DNA from: Planctomycetota bacterium
Lineage (GTDB): Bacteria; Planctomycetota; Phycisphaerae; WQYP01
DNA: 64,000 bases
Assembly: GCA_021831565.1 (NCBI GenBank)
Contig: JAKBMM010000001.1
Coordinates: forward strand, 16,321 to 80,320
Direction: 5' to 3'
The first letter of the stretch is position 1. Every line of letters begins with the position of its first letter. Positions 47,275-56,122 of the stretch are shown in pieces. A program made the translations under genes and the position numbers. Below the pieces are notes generated by a model, which worked only from the letters and a program-made list of their open reading frames with translations, searched no databases and had not been told where the DNA came from.

Positions 47275-48774
47275 TCAAATCGCGTTGCTCGGCAGCACCG
47301 CCGATGGCGCCGGGATATCGCCGACTTGCCAGCCGTTTTCACCGTGGAGACCAAAGTCCAGGCCTTCGATTTCCACCTGTTCCGGCACGCGTATGCCGAT
47401 GGTCTTATCGAGAACGAACACGATAACGGCGGTTCCAACGGCGGCGAGCACCACGGCGTCGCCGGCCACGCAGAACTGGTACCAAAGCTGAATCCAGTGG
47501 CCGTCGATGACGCCCGCGGTTGTATTGATGGCCGTAGAGGCGAACACGCCCGTGAGCATGGCCCCCAGGAACCCGCCTATGCCGTGCACGCCGAAGGCGT
47601 CCAAAGCGTCGTCATAGCCGAAAATCGTCTTAAGCTGGGCGCCACCGTAGCAAACCACGCCGGCGAGGAAGCCGATAATCGGCGAGGACCAGAGAGCCAC
47701 ATAACCGCAAGCCGGGGTGATGGCGACCAGACCGGCCACGAAGCCGGAGGCGATGCCCAACGTGGTGGGCCGGCGGTGGTGCACCCATTCGGCAAAGTTC
47801 CAGGCCAGACCGGCCATGGCGGTGGCGATGGTGGTGTTCAGGAACGCGGCGCAAGCCAGGCCGTTGGCCGCATTGGCCGAACCGGCGTTAAAGCCGTACC
47901 AACCGAACCAAAGCAGACCGGCGCCGGTAAGCGTCAACCCCAGCGAGTTGGGCTGAATGATGTTCCCTTTCGGATAGCCCGCGCGTTTTCCAAGCATGAT
48001 GGCGGCCACCAGCCCCGACACGCCCGAAGAAATATGCACCACTGTGCCGCCGGCGAAGTCCACGGCGCCCATTTGTGCCAACCAGCCGTTACCCCAGATA
48101 AAGTGGGCCAGGGGATCGTACACAATCGTGCCCCACAGGAAGATGAATGCGCACCAGGCGCTGAATTTCATGCGTTCCGCCACGGAACCGGCGATAAGGG
48201 CCGGCGTGATCACCGCGAACATCGCCTGGAACATATTGAAAATAGTTTCCGGAACGGGGAATTGGCCGCCCGCCGGCGCGCCGGGTGCGCCGGTTACCGC
48301 GGTGATAGGATTAAGTCCCAGCATCATGATCCGGCTTGGATCCCAACCGATGAACTTCTGCACAATGGGATTCGACGATGTGCCGAACGCCAGCATGTAA
48401 CCGAAGATAAACCACTGCACGCAGATAATGCCCAGCGCCGAGTAAGAGGTCATCATCGTGGCCAGGAAGTTCTTCTTGCGCACGATGCCGCCGTAATAAA
48501 GCGCTAGACCAGGCATCATGATCATGACCAGGGCGGTAGAGGCCAGCATCCAAGCCGTGCTGCCGGTATCGTAGTTCTGTTGGGCCCAGGCGCCGGTTAC
48601 CGGCGCCGCGGCGGACGCTGCCTGTGTGGTTGCCGGTGTGGCGGTTGCCGCTGGCATCGCCGTCGCTGCCGTTTGGGCCAGGGCGGGAGCGGTCATGGCC
48701 AACAACAGTAAAACCGCGATGAGTCCTCTTAACCATCGCATGGCCGGTTCACGTAACAGATTTCTCAAACGCAT
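47275..48774 (-). CDS. amtB: Ammonium transporter
   Basis: This 499-residue Amt/Rh channel has a cleavable signal peptide (LIAVLLLLAMTAPALAQ), an Ala/Thr-rich spacer, then eleven predicted membrane segments. Family motifs: MMPGLALYYGGIVRKKN, ERMKFSAW, DFAGGTVVHISSGVSGLVAAI, GASFLWFGWYGFN-like LLWFGWYGFNAGS, and DDALDAFGVHGIGGFLGAMLTG. The pore histidines are the His of VVHISSG and VHGIGG. ATG 48774 follows GGGGAG. A sigma-54 promoter lies upstream, and glnK follows, forming a nitrogen-regulated unit. Confidence 0.95.
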   Translation of the reverse strand: MRLRNLLREPAMRWLRGLIAVLLLLAMTAPALAQTAATAMPAATATPATTQAASAAAPVTGAWAQQNYDTGSTAWMLASTALVMIMMPGLALYYGGIVRKKNFLATMMTSYSALGIICVQWFIFGYMLAFGTSSNPIVQKFIGWDPSRIMMLGLNPITAVTGAPGAPAGGQFPVPETIFNMFQAMFAVITPALIAGSVAERMKFSAWCAFIFLWGTIVYDPLAHFIWGNGWLAQMGAVDFAGGTVVHISSGVSGLVAAIMLGKRAGYPKGNIIQPNSLGLTLTGAGLLWFGWYGFNAGSANAANGLACAAFLNTTIATAMAGLAWNFAEWVHHRRPTTLGIASGFVAGLVAITPACGYVALWSSPIIGFLAGVVCYGGAQLKTIFGYDDALDAFGVHGIGGFLGAMLTGVFASTAINTTAGVIDGHWIQLWYQFCVAGDAVVLAAVGTAVIVFVLDKTIGIRVPEQVEIEGLDFGLHGENGWQVGDIPAPSAVLPSNAI

Positions 48775-48813
48775 TGGCGAACTCCCCTGAACAGCAATAA
48801 GTCTTTCCTCAAA

Positions 48814-48829
48814 TCCGGTGCACACCGGA
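48814..48829. promoter_or_regulatory. Palindrome TCCGGTG-CA-CACCGGA in the amtB leader
   Basis: Perfect seven-base arms around CA, 40 bases upstream of the amtB ATG and downstream of the sigma-54 promoter. It could be a protein-binding site or a leader hairpin. Confidence 0.4.
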
Positions 48830-48870
48830 GAAACAAACAACACGTTGGGCATCCCTAAGATGGATAGGTA

Positions 48871-48886
48871 AGCAAGCGTCATGCCA
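48871..48886 (-). promoter_or_regulatory. Sigma-54 (RpoN) promoter of amtB-glnK
   Basis: On the minus strand the sequence TGGCATGACGCTTGCT matches the consensus TGGCACG-N4-TTGCW with one mismatch, and the invariant GG and GC are exactly ten bases apart. It lies 98-112 bases upstream of the amtB ATG. RpoN control of amtB and glnK is well established in other bacteria. Confidence 0.75.
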
Positions 48887-49079
48887 ACTGAATATGGCGG
48901 CTATTACGACATCATAACATTAGGTAATAGTGGCGGTTACGTAATTATGGAATTTTTTACAACTTGGATCAAAAGTGTAGGGGAACGCTTATTAAATAGT
49001 CAAAAGTCTTTTTCTGTCGTCTGTTACCGGGAAGATATGCCTGCAAATTAGGCTACTTGTATTCCAATCGAAATTTGGC

Positions 49080-51122
49080 TTATACCCGCAACGAAGCATG
49101 GAATTTTTTTCCCAGTACCTCCACCGCCCGCCGCACTTGGGCGTCGACCTGTTCGGAACGCAGAGTAGTTTGGAGATCACGGAAAGTAAGAGTGAAAGTA
49201 CAGCTTTTTTTGCCAATCCCGATCTGGCTGCTTTGCCATGTTCCCACGAACCGCACGGATTCTAAAAATTCCAGCTCCGAATCGATAAGCGATGCCCGCA
49301 CGTCGGCCCAGCGGATGGAATTCTCCAGTACCACGGAAAGGTCGCGATTCACGGCGGGAAATCGTGGTAACGGCCGGCCTACCCGAATCGGACAATAAAG
49401 CTGGACCAGTGCATCCCAGCATAGTTCCACACCGGCCGCACTGTGGCGAAGATCATAGAATTTGACAACATTGCGGGAAAACTCGCCGACGAATCCAATG
49501 TGCCGATCACCGGACGAACCGTTTTTTGTCCCGCGTGTGGATACCCGCAATTCGCCCGCCGCCCCGGCCATCAGGCCGGGCCGATCCTGTGGCTTGACCG
49601 CCAGCACCGCTTGCGGATTGACGCGCGCCAGCAATACATCTACGGCTCCGAGTACCTCGGCTACGTCATTGCCGATCAGGGCTAGACGATGCTCTTCTCC
49701 GGGTGCTTCCGCAGGATGGGATCGGAGTTGCCAGTACGCGCGGGCATGTTCAAAAAGTCGGGCCTTTGGCTCGCCATTGTTCTGGTTTAACTGACGGGCG
49801 CGCAGCAAACCGGGCCAGACGCTGGGTCGCAGAAAATTGGTCGATTTCCGCACCGCGTCACTGACTTGGACCGGAACCCGCGAATGATCAAGAAAAAACT
49901 CCGCTTCCTTCTGATCGACAAAGCTGTAAGTGTTGGTCTCGTGCCAGCCGCAGGCGGCAAGGGTTTGACGCATCATGCGGGCGGCCGCGGCGGCCGGATC
50001 CATCGGTTCGATCCCATGGGAAATAACCCGCCCCACCGGTATGTTCCCATATCCCCAAACGCGGCATATTTCCTCGATCAGGTCGATTTCACGAGAAATA
50101 TCGCTGCGGAAGGAGGGAACAAAGCAATCGATTCGATCTTCCCGCAATTGTGGATCGAATTTCAGACGCTGAAAAATATCCAACAGAATCGACGGGGATA
50201 CTTCCACTCCGAGAATTCGCTGAACGCGAGCCAGACGAACTGACACGCTCTGCGGTGGGACCCCCGCCGTACCTTCGGCCAGGACGCCCTCGGCTAGCTC
50301 CCCGGCGGCAATCGCAACGATCAGCGCCGCGGCGCGGCGTGAGGCAAATTCGGCCATGGCCGGATCAACGCCGCGTTCAAAACGGAACGACGAATCGCTG
50401 GAAAGTCCGAGCCGGCGGGCGGCGGAACGGATGGCCGACGGCGCGAAGCGGGCGGATTCCAGCAGAACATGGACGGTACTCGAAGTGACTTCGGTATCTT
50501 TGCCGCCCATGATGCCCGCCAACGCAACCGGCGCCTGGGTGTCGGCAATAACCAGCGTTTGCGCATCCAGGCGGTGGAGGCGGCCGTCAAGAGTGGTGAG
50601 GGTTTCATTTTCCGTGGCGCGGCGAACGATGATGTTGCGGCCGGCGAGCTTATCGAGATCAAAGGCGTGCAAGGGCTGACCGGTTTCCATGAGCACGAAG
50701 TTCGTCACATCCACAACGTTGTTGACGCTGCGCAGGCCGATGGCTTCCAAGGTCTGCCGCAGCCAGTACGGCGAGGGCCCCACTTTCACGTTGCGAATGA
50801 CACGGGCGGAGTAATACGGACATAAGTCCGGCGCCGCCAGTTGTACGGCGGCGAATTGGCCGGCGGACGCGGCCGATTCGACGAGTGAAACTTCAGGCTC
50901 GCTAAACCGGCGATCGAGCAAAGTCGCCAGTTCCCGCGCCAAGCCGAAATAGCTCAGACAGTCGGGGCGATTGCTGGTAACCTCAACATCCAGCACCTGC
51001 GTGGCACCGACCTGCTCGATATTCTCCACCACCAGACCCGCGTGGATGAGGGCTTCCTGGGCCTTCGGCGCCGTCACGGGTTTGTCGAGATATTCGGCGA
51101 TGCGATCCAACGCTATTTTCAT
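49080..51122 (-). CDS. pheT: Phenylalanyl-tRNA synthetase beta subunit, short form
   Basis: Beta subunit of the (alpha-beta)2 enzyme that charges and edits tRNA-Phe. It opens MKIALDRIAEYLDKPVTAPK and goes directly to VLDVEVTSNRPDCLSYFGLARELA at about residue 45, so the EMAP-like tRNA-binding domain (about 100 residues in E. coli PheT) is missing. The B3/B4 editing region (SVNNVVDVTNFVLMETGQPLHAFD), B5 (LDIFQRLKFDP), the catalytic-like domain and the C-terminal anticodon-binding domain (RFPAVNRDLSVVLE, TLTFRDLQTTL) are present. 680 residues instead of about 795. pheS is not adjacent. Confidence 0.94.
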   Translation of the reverse strand: MKIALDRIAEYLDKPVTAPKAQEALIHAGLVVENIEQVGATQVLDVEVTSNRPDCLSYFGLARELATLLDRRFSEPEVSLVESAASAGQFAAVQLAAPDLCPYYSARVIRNVKVGPSPYWLRQTLEAIGLRSVNNVVDVTNFVLMETGQPLHAFDLDKLAGRNIIVRRATENETLTTLDGRLHRLDAQTLVIADTQAPVALAGIMGGKDTEVTSSTVHVLLESARFAPSAIRSAARRLGLSSDSSFRFERGVDPAMAEFASRRAAALIVAIAAGELAEGVLAEGTAGVPPQSVSVRLARVQRILGVEVSPSILLDIFQRLKFDPQLREDRIDCFVPSFRSDISREIDLIEEICRVWGYGNIPVGRVISHGIEPMDPAAAAARMMRQTLAACGWHETNTYSFVDQKEAEFFLDHSRVPVQVSDAVRKSTNFLRPSVWPGLLRARQLNQNNGEPKARLFEHARAYWQLRSHPAEAPGEEHRLALIGNDVAEVLGAVDVLLARVNPQAVLAVKPQDRPGLMAGAAGELRVSTRGTKNGSSGDRHIGFVGEFSRNVVKFYDLRHSAAGVELCWDALVQLYCPIRVGRPLPRFPAVNRDLSVVLENSIRWADVRASLIDSELEFLESVRFVGTWQSSQIGIGKKSCTFTLTFRDLQTTLRSEQVDAQVRRAVEVLGKKFHASLRV

Positions 51123-51443
51123 GCACGAATCCAATACGAATACAGCTACGCCACAGGCACGTCGCGACGTGTGTTGTCGGGACATGGACCTTGGCGCGAC
51201 TCAGGAGTAAAAAGCCTACCGGAGCCATGGACTCGCGACAAGCCGTCGACGGACTCTGGTACTCGACACGACAATTTTTTCCGGTGAAGCCGAAGATGCG
51301 ACGAGGCATCTGGCGCGCTATTCTGGCCGCAACATTCATGTTGCCGGTTCTAATCTCCTGAACAATCGTCACGATCGCGCCGGTAGCCATGGGCTTTAGA
51401 CGGCGTCAGGACATTATGTTATCATTATGAAGAGTCGCCAAAC
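51123..51443. other. Intergenic region between pheT and tRNA-Arg
   Basis: About 320 bases without a gene, occupied mainly by element R4 (51269-51370). GCCATGG sequences stand near both outer sides (51222 and 51386 regions) in inverted arrangement, which may mark the full extent of the insertion. Confidence 0.5.
51269..51370 (+). repeat. Dispersed hairpin element, copy R4
   Basis: It begins CGACAATTTTTTCCGG and ends CTCCTGAACAATCGTC, imperfect inverted repeats. The core CAACATTCATGTTGCCGG is at 51330-51347, followed by TTCTAATCTCC. Its central part (51285-51325) differs from the other copies. It lies between pheT and tRNA-Arg. Confidence 0.6.
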
Positions 51444-51517
51444 GCGCTAGTAGCTCAATTGGATAGAGCGTCGGCCTCCGAAGCCGAAGGTTGCGGGTTC
51501 GACTCCCACCTGGCGCA
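51444..51517 (+). tRNA. tRNA-Arg (anticodon CCG)
   Basis: Acceptor arms GCGCTAG and CTGGCGC pair with one G-T wobble. The D arm GCTCAATTGGATAGAGC, anticodon stem TCGGC/GCCGA with loop CTCCGAA (anticodon CCG), and T loop TTCGACT are canonical. The T stem has one C-A mismatch (GCGGG/CCCAC). CCA is not encoded. A copy of the dispersed palindrome follows directly. Confidence 0.96.
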
Positions 51518-51518
51518 G

Positions 51519-51537
51519 TTCCGACAGCTATCGGGAT
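51519..51537. repeat. Dispersed palindrome after tRNA-Arg
   Basis: TTCCGACAGCTATCGGGAT, a degenerate copy of CCCGATAGCTATCGGG starting two bases after the tRNA 3' end. Confidence 0.6.
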
Positions 51538-51602
51538 CGGGCCGTAAACAGTTACCCTGCCGGCGGTCGGCCTGGCGACGGCGGTCCCATCGGTATCACG
51601 GT

Positions 51603-52733
51603 TTACGTTTTGAGCGTATCAAGCATCACGATGGCCAGAGGGCCGAAGATAAGCACCGGCAGCCAGGCGCCCAGGAACGGCGAAAGACCGGAGCCGGCAA
51701 GCTGAAAACACACGAACGTGGTCACAAAACAGATGCCGGTCAGCAGGCTGCAAAAGAACATGTTTCCCACCATACGGCTCGGTTCGCGGGTCAAGAGGAA
51801 TGGAATGCTGATCAGCAGCATCAGCATGTTGATCACCAACTGTGAAATGCGGGTATTCATGATCTTCTCAAGCTCAATACGAATCGCCGGCGGACTGTAA
51901 AGCATCAACTTGTCGATCTGGGCGGTGGAAAGGTAATCCACCGCTTTTTTGCGGAATATCAGCTTGAGTTGGCCGGGATTCATCGGCGTGTAGTAAATCA
52001 TCTGGGGAATGGATCGGGGCCGTATGTTCGGGTTGGTTCCCCGGCGATCATTGAACTGCACCACATCGCTCATGAGCCAGCCGCCCGCGAGCGGGCCTTC
52101 GCCGATGTTTTTTTTCCAGACGGCCTTGCGGGCCAGGATGCGCGCGGTGGGCATGCCGGCAGCGGTTCGTTCTATGATGCGCACATTCCGCAACGTTTTC
52201 GTTCGGGGATTGTATCGCGAGGCGAGCACCAGGGAATGATCGCTCTCCGGAATGAAATAGATCGGCTCGTTGTGCGCAAAGATGGCCGTGACTTGCCCGT
52301 GCTTGCGCAGCAACTTATTGACAAAATGCGGCATAAGAACTTCCTGGTCCAGCACCACCAGCAGATTGAACCCGATCGCGCAGAGCACGATCGGCGCGGC
52401 CACGCGGTAAAGCGACACGCCGCTGGCCAGCAGGGCCGTCAGCTCGCGGTGGCGCGTCATTCGCACCATGGTGAATCCCGCCGCCAGCAGGGGAATCACC
52501 CCGGAAATCATCTGGAATATCACCAGGGTCCGGTACAGGTAGAAACTTACGATTTCTCCGAGCAGACCCTGGAACGCCGCCAGCATGTCGGCGTGTGCAT
52601 ATACGGCGCCGCGCGTGAACAGGTCGAAGTTCACGATAAGGTCCAGCAGAATGTACATGCCCACCAGCACGCTCAGCGCCAGCAGGTAGTTGAACAAAAA
52701 ACGGCGGATAATGTAGCGGTCAATCAGTCGCAT
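51603..52733 (-). CDS. LptF/LptG-family permease (first of two)
   Basis: This 376-residue protein has three N-terminal membrane segments (FLFNYLLALSVLVGMYILLDL; LVIFQMISGVIPLLAAGFTMV with MTRHRELTALLASGVSLYRV; APIVLCAIGFNLLVVL), a periplasmic beta-jellyroll of about 140 residues, and three C-terminal spans. The coupling-helix region ELTALLASGVS is typical of YjgP/YjgQ. LptF and LptG form the inner-membrane ABC core (with LptB) that extracts lipopolysaccharide. LptB, LptC and LptA are not in the window. The upstream gene of the same family is 54 bases away. Confidence 0.88.
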   Translation of the reverse strand: MRLIDRYIIRRFLFNYLLALSVLVGMYILLDLIVNFDLFTRGAVYAHADMLAAFQGLLGEIVSFYLYRTLVIFQMISGVIPLLAAGFTMVRMTRHRELTALLASGVSLYRVAAPIVLCAIGFNLLVVLDQEVLMPHFVNKLLRKHGQVTAIFAHNEPIYFIPESDHSLVLASRYNPRTKTLRNVRIIERTAAGMPTARILARKAVWKKNIGEGPLAGGWLMSDVVQFNDRRGTNPNIRPRSIPQMIYYTPMNPGQLKLIFRKKAVDYLSTAQIDKLMLYSPPAIRIELEKIMNTRISQLVINMLMLLISIPFLLTREPSRMVGNMFFCSLLTGICFVTTFVCFQLAGSGLSPFLGAWLPVLIFGPLAIVMLDTLKT

Positions 52734-52787
52734 TCATACTCCGGTGTCGGGTCGTGGCGCCTGTGGAACCTCGCTCTTTTAAGGTTC

Positions 52788-54446
52788 TCATCGCCGCAGC
52801 AGGCGGCTGTATACCAGAAAATTTAAAGCCAAAATCAGTCCGTTGCCGGCCCATATCAGCGTCAATCCGGGCAAGTCCGAACCAGTAGTTCGGGTGATCA
52901 TTTCCCGGCCCGTGTTAATCAACAGCACCAGGACCATGGCCGGTACAAATCCCACCACGAACACCGCCAGGGGATTGCGGTCCCGAAGAATAATCCCCAG
53001 CGCCGCCCCCAGAATCACCAACACCACGCAGGAAAAAGCGAACGATTGCCGACTTTGCATTTCCGAATCTATTTGCCGCCGCAAACGATCTACCCGCCCG
53101 TGAATGCTCTTGAGTAATCCGGCCATTTCCGGCGATTCATCTCCGCGCGCCGGCGCCGATGGATGATGCACCGCCGCCGGCGTGATTTGCAGCGACGAAA
53201 GGAACACCACCGGTGGACCAGCATGGAAGCGATGATTCAGCCGTGGATTCAGTTCGCGCAAGGCGCCGCCGGTCAGACGAAGCGATGCGTCCGGCGCCTT
53301 GCTGTTGGGTCCTTTGGCACCGGCGGCAAGGGACGGCAACAACTCGGCCCGCGGCGCTTTATAAAGCATCGTCGCGCGTCCGTGCCGGATCACCGCCACA
53401 CGCACGGGCCGGTGAACGTTTCCCAGAAAGATCAGCCGCTTGTTGACGCTCAGCCGCGCCGCCGGAGAGCGAATTTCCACCGCGCCGCCGGGGCGGCTAA
53501 ACGTCATGGGAACGCCGGCTTGGAAGCGGCGCATGTACCATTCGGCAATGCTTTCCATTCGCAAGTCGCGATTGAATTTTCGCTCCAGCGCCGCGATCGG
53601 ATCATAGCGGAAAGGGTCGCGGCGCAGCTCCACGAGCCGGTGAAAACCCAGAAACTTCGGCCGGTTCACCAGCAGCGAACCAATCACGTAGGGCTTGCCG
53701 TCCGGCGGCAGATAACGAATTGTACCGCGAATCTGTCGAAAACTTTTGGGGGCATAAGCCACGCCGTCTTTAAGTTGAACACCCACGCGCATCTGGTTGC
53801 GATCCTTGAGTCGATCGATGATCACGTTGGCGGCCCGGGCCAGCACAATGGCGCTGGGTTTGTCTTTGATCAGTGGTGTGGCCGCCAGGCCGCGCAATTG
53901 AATAACCGTTTGCTTCACACCCGCCGGCGCCGGCGTATTGGCGGGTGACGGGATGGGGTAGGCGTTGTCGGCGTATACCACCATGTTTCCGAATTGAAAC
54001 GGCTGATGCTGTCCCACGTCATGCAGCAGCATGGAAGCCAGATCGGTTTGCACCACTACTTGCGATGTTTTTTGCAAAAAAGCCGGCACTACATAGCCGA
54101 CGAACAGCAGGTCTATCCCCCCCACCACCAGCCCCAGGACCAGCGCCGGTGTAACCAGAAAAGCGTAGCTGACTCCGCTGGCCCTGGCCCCGGTCAGTTC
54201 GTTGTCCGTCGCCAGCCTCCAGTAAACGATCACCGCCGCGAAAAGAGCCGCCAGCGGAATGGAATAGGCCAGCATGGCCGGTATCAAGTCCAGCAGCACT
54301 TGCAGCAACTGCACAAGACTTAATCCCTGCTTGGTCAGGGGACGAAAGGTTCCCCCGAACGCCAGAATGGTCGTGAGAACCGAGGTGGTGAGAAAAAACA
54401 CCCGCCCCAATTCGCGCGCGATGTACCAATGAAGCGTTTTAAGCAC
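52788..54446 (-). CDS. LptF/LptG-family permease (second), with enlarged periplasmic region
   Basis: This 552-residue YjgP/YjgQ-type protein has N-terminal spans with IPAMLAYSIPLAALFAAVIVYWRLATDNELTGARASGVSYAFLV (coupling motif NELTGARASGVS), a periplasmic region of more than 300 residues, roughly twice the usual size, and three C-terminal spans (FAFSCVVLVILGAALGIIL onward). The extra periplasmic part is rich in Arg and Pro. Adjacent to its partner and transcribed first. Which of the two is LptF and which LptG cannot be decided here. Confidence 0.87.
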   Translation of the reverse strand: MLKTLHWYIARELGRVFFLTTSVLTTILAFGGTFRPLTKQGLSLVQLLQVLLDLIPAMLAYSIPLAALFAAVIVYWRLATDNELTGARASGVSYAFLVTPALVLGLVVGGIDLLFVGYVVPAFLQKTSQVVVQTDLASMLLHDVGQHQPFQFGNMVVYADNAYPIPSPANTPAPAGVKQTVIQLRGLAATPLIKDKPSAIVLARAANVIIDRLKDRNQMRVGVQLKDGVAYAPKSFRQIRGTIRYLPPDGKPYVIGSLLVNRPKFLGFHRLVELRRDPFRYDPIAALERKFNRDLRMESIAEWYMRRFQAGVPMTFSRPGGAVEIRSPAARLSVNKRLIFLGNVHRPVRVAVIRHGRATMLYKAPRAELLPSLAAGAKGPNSKAPDASLRLTGGALRELNPRLNHRFHAGPPVVFLSSLQITPAAVHHPSAPARGDESPEMAGLLKSIHGRVDRLRRQIDSEMQSRQSFAFSCVVLVILGAALGIILRDRNPLAVFVVGFVPAMVLVLLINTGREMITRTTGSDLPGLTLIWAGNGLILALNFLVYSRLLRR

Positions 54447-54487
54447 CAGCGGGTCCTCTTGTTGCCGGGTGCGTTATGTACGCAATC

Positions 54488-56122
54488 TCAATCTTCGCCC
54501 GGTACGCGTTCCTGCCGGCCGCTCCGCGCCGCCCGGTCCATGGTATGAAGCAGATGGATCACCCGTGCGGATTTGCGCGCGGTAACTTCCATGGGATCAT
54601 CCAGACGCAGATGATCGACCACATTTTCATAATATCGAATGGACTGGTGCGGATAATATCTCACCCGCATGGGGCTTTCATTGTTTACGCCCAACTGGTG
54701 CAGCGATAATTCAAAGGCGTCCTTCCCGCGATCCAGGATCGCGCCCTTGGCCCCCAGAATTCGCCAGCGCGGCTTGTCGATTTTGGCGATATTGGAAGCC
54801 TCCACCTCCAGGATGCAACCGTTCTTGAAACGCACATAAGCGTCCAAGTGATCTTCATTGCTGACTTGGAGCCATACTCGTTTCTGCGCGGTGGCGACCA
54901 CCCAATCGATTGGGCTGTCAATAAGCTGCAAGGCCCAGTACATAAAGTGTGCGCCCCAGTCATAATGGATGCCGCCGGATATTTCCTTGTGCGACCGCCA
55001 CCAGCCGCCCGGAGAGCCGTAGCCGCTCATGCCTATTTCCACCTTGAAGATGTCGCCAAGCATTTTCCGGTGAGTCACCACGTGCTCGATGGCCAGAAAA
55101 TCGCCGTCCCAGCGTCGGTTGTGATAAACACTGAGCAGTCGCTTGTTTTTTTCCGCTGCGGCGATCATCGCCTCCACTTCGTCCGAGGTGATCGCCATCG
55201 GCTTTTCCACCACGCAGTGCCGGCCGCTGTTGAGTACCTCAATCACCATCTTGGCGTGAGCATTGTGCGGAAGAATCACGGTGAGTAATTCCGCGTCGGA
55301 CTTGGCCAGCATCTCGGCGGGGTTGGTATATGTTTGAATATCCGGAAAATCCACCGCCGCCGCCTTCATGCGGGCCGGATCGATATCGCACGCCGCCACC
55401 GGAACCATGCCGACCGTTTTCATCGCATTCAAATGGTGCCGGCCCATGTTGAACGCGCCACCATAGCCGATCACGCCGCCTTTCGGGACCGGTTTCTCTT
55501 GCTGCCCCGTGCTCCAGCGCAGAGCACGCAGAAACAGCGTCTGCCATTCGCTGTTTTGGAAGTCTTCCACCGTGTGACCGAGGGAGATATAAAACACCCG
55601 TCCTTTCCCAAACTCCCGAACACAGACGACCGGCTCGATTTTTCCCTGCCAGTAGGTCTGCAGCAACGTGCGATGATCGCTCGCCGTTATTTCCATCTGG
55701 TAAAGTTCGGTTTGAACCTGGAATCGCCGGATATGCCGGCTGACGGGATGTTCGGCATCCTTCGGCTCCACCTCGAACTCCAGCGGCGCCACGCGTTGGA
55801 GCAGGCGGCATCCGAGCATGGCCATATAATCGGAGTTGCCGCGCCAACTCGCCGCCGCCCCATGGATACCCAGGAAGCCGCCGCCCCGTTTGACAAATTC
55901 CACGAGGCCGCGTCCCTGTTCGGTTGTCAACTCGCCACCCTGCGTGCACACCACGATAGCCGCATAGGCGCTCGCGGAAAGCGAACTTAGAACCGCCCGA
56001 TCTTCCGTCGCGGTGACTTTCCAGCCATGGCGCTCGGCCAGATCACGGAGAAATTTCGCCATAGACGCAAAATCGTGTCCCTCTCCACCCGTCAGCAGCA
56101 GAACATTTTTCGACGATGACAT
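54488..56122 (-). CDS. ThuA-like domain fused to a Gfo/Idh/MocA oxidoreductase
   Basis: Residues 1-205 form a ThuA/glutamine-amidotransferase-like domain (LLLTGGEGHDF, VVCTQGGELTTEQGRGLVEFVKRGGGFLGIHGA, GRVFYISLGHTVEDF). Residues 215-544 are a Gfo/Idh/MocA oxidoreductase: GVIGYGGAFNMGRHHLNAM (NAD(P) binding, one Gly shifted from the usual GxGxxG), VVEKPMA (the EKP motif), and SGGIHYDWGAHFMYWAL (GGxxxDxGxH). Both families are linked to sugar or inositol metabolism and are abundant in planctomycetes. Substrate unknown. It lies 41 bases upstream of the second lptF/G gene, same strand. Confidence 0.88.
   Translation of the reverse strand: MSSSKNVLLLTGGEGHDFASMAKFLRDLAERHGWKVTATEDRAVLSSLSASAYAAIVVCTQGGELTTEQGRGLVEFVKRGGGFLGIHGAAASWRGNSDYMAMLGCRLLQRVAPLEFEVEPKDAEHPVSRHIRRFQVQTELYQMEITASDHRTLLQTYWQGKIEPVVCVREFGKGRVFYISLGHTVEDFQNSEWQTLFLRALRWSTGQQEKPVPKGGVIGYGGAFNMGRHHLNAMKTVGMVPVAACDIDPARMKAAAVDFPDIQTYTNPAEMLAKSDAELLTVILPHNAHAKMVIEVLNSGRHCVVEKPMAITSDEVEAMIAAAEKNKRLLSVYHNRRWDGDFLAIEHVVTHRKMLGDIFKVEIGMSGYGSPGGWWRSHKEISGGIHYDWGAHFMYWALQLIDSPIDWVVATAQKRVWLQVSNEDHLDAYVRFKNGCILEVEASNIAKIDKPRWRILGAKGAILDRGKDAFELSLHQLGVNNESPMRVRYYPHQSIRYYENVVDHLRLDDPMEVTARKSARVIHLLHTMDRAARSGRQERVPGED

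Larger units (their letters stand above)
48775..49079. other. Regulatory region upstream of amtB
   Basis: About 300 bases between the amtB start and the pheT stop, markedly AT-richer than the genes. It holds the sigma-54 promoter (48871-48886) and a leader palindrome (48814-48829). I saw no clear NtrC-type palindrome upstream and no terminator for pheT. Confidence 0.5.

Noticed and set aside
47206..48507. Plus-strand open frame of 433 codons opposite amtB
   Set aside because: Rich in His, Gly and Arg as expected for the antisense of a membrane protein gene; amtB motifs are on the other strand.
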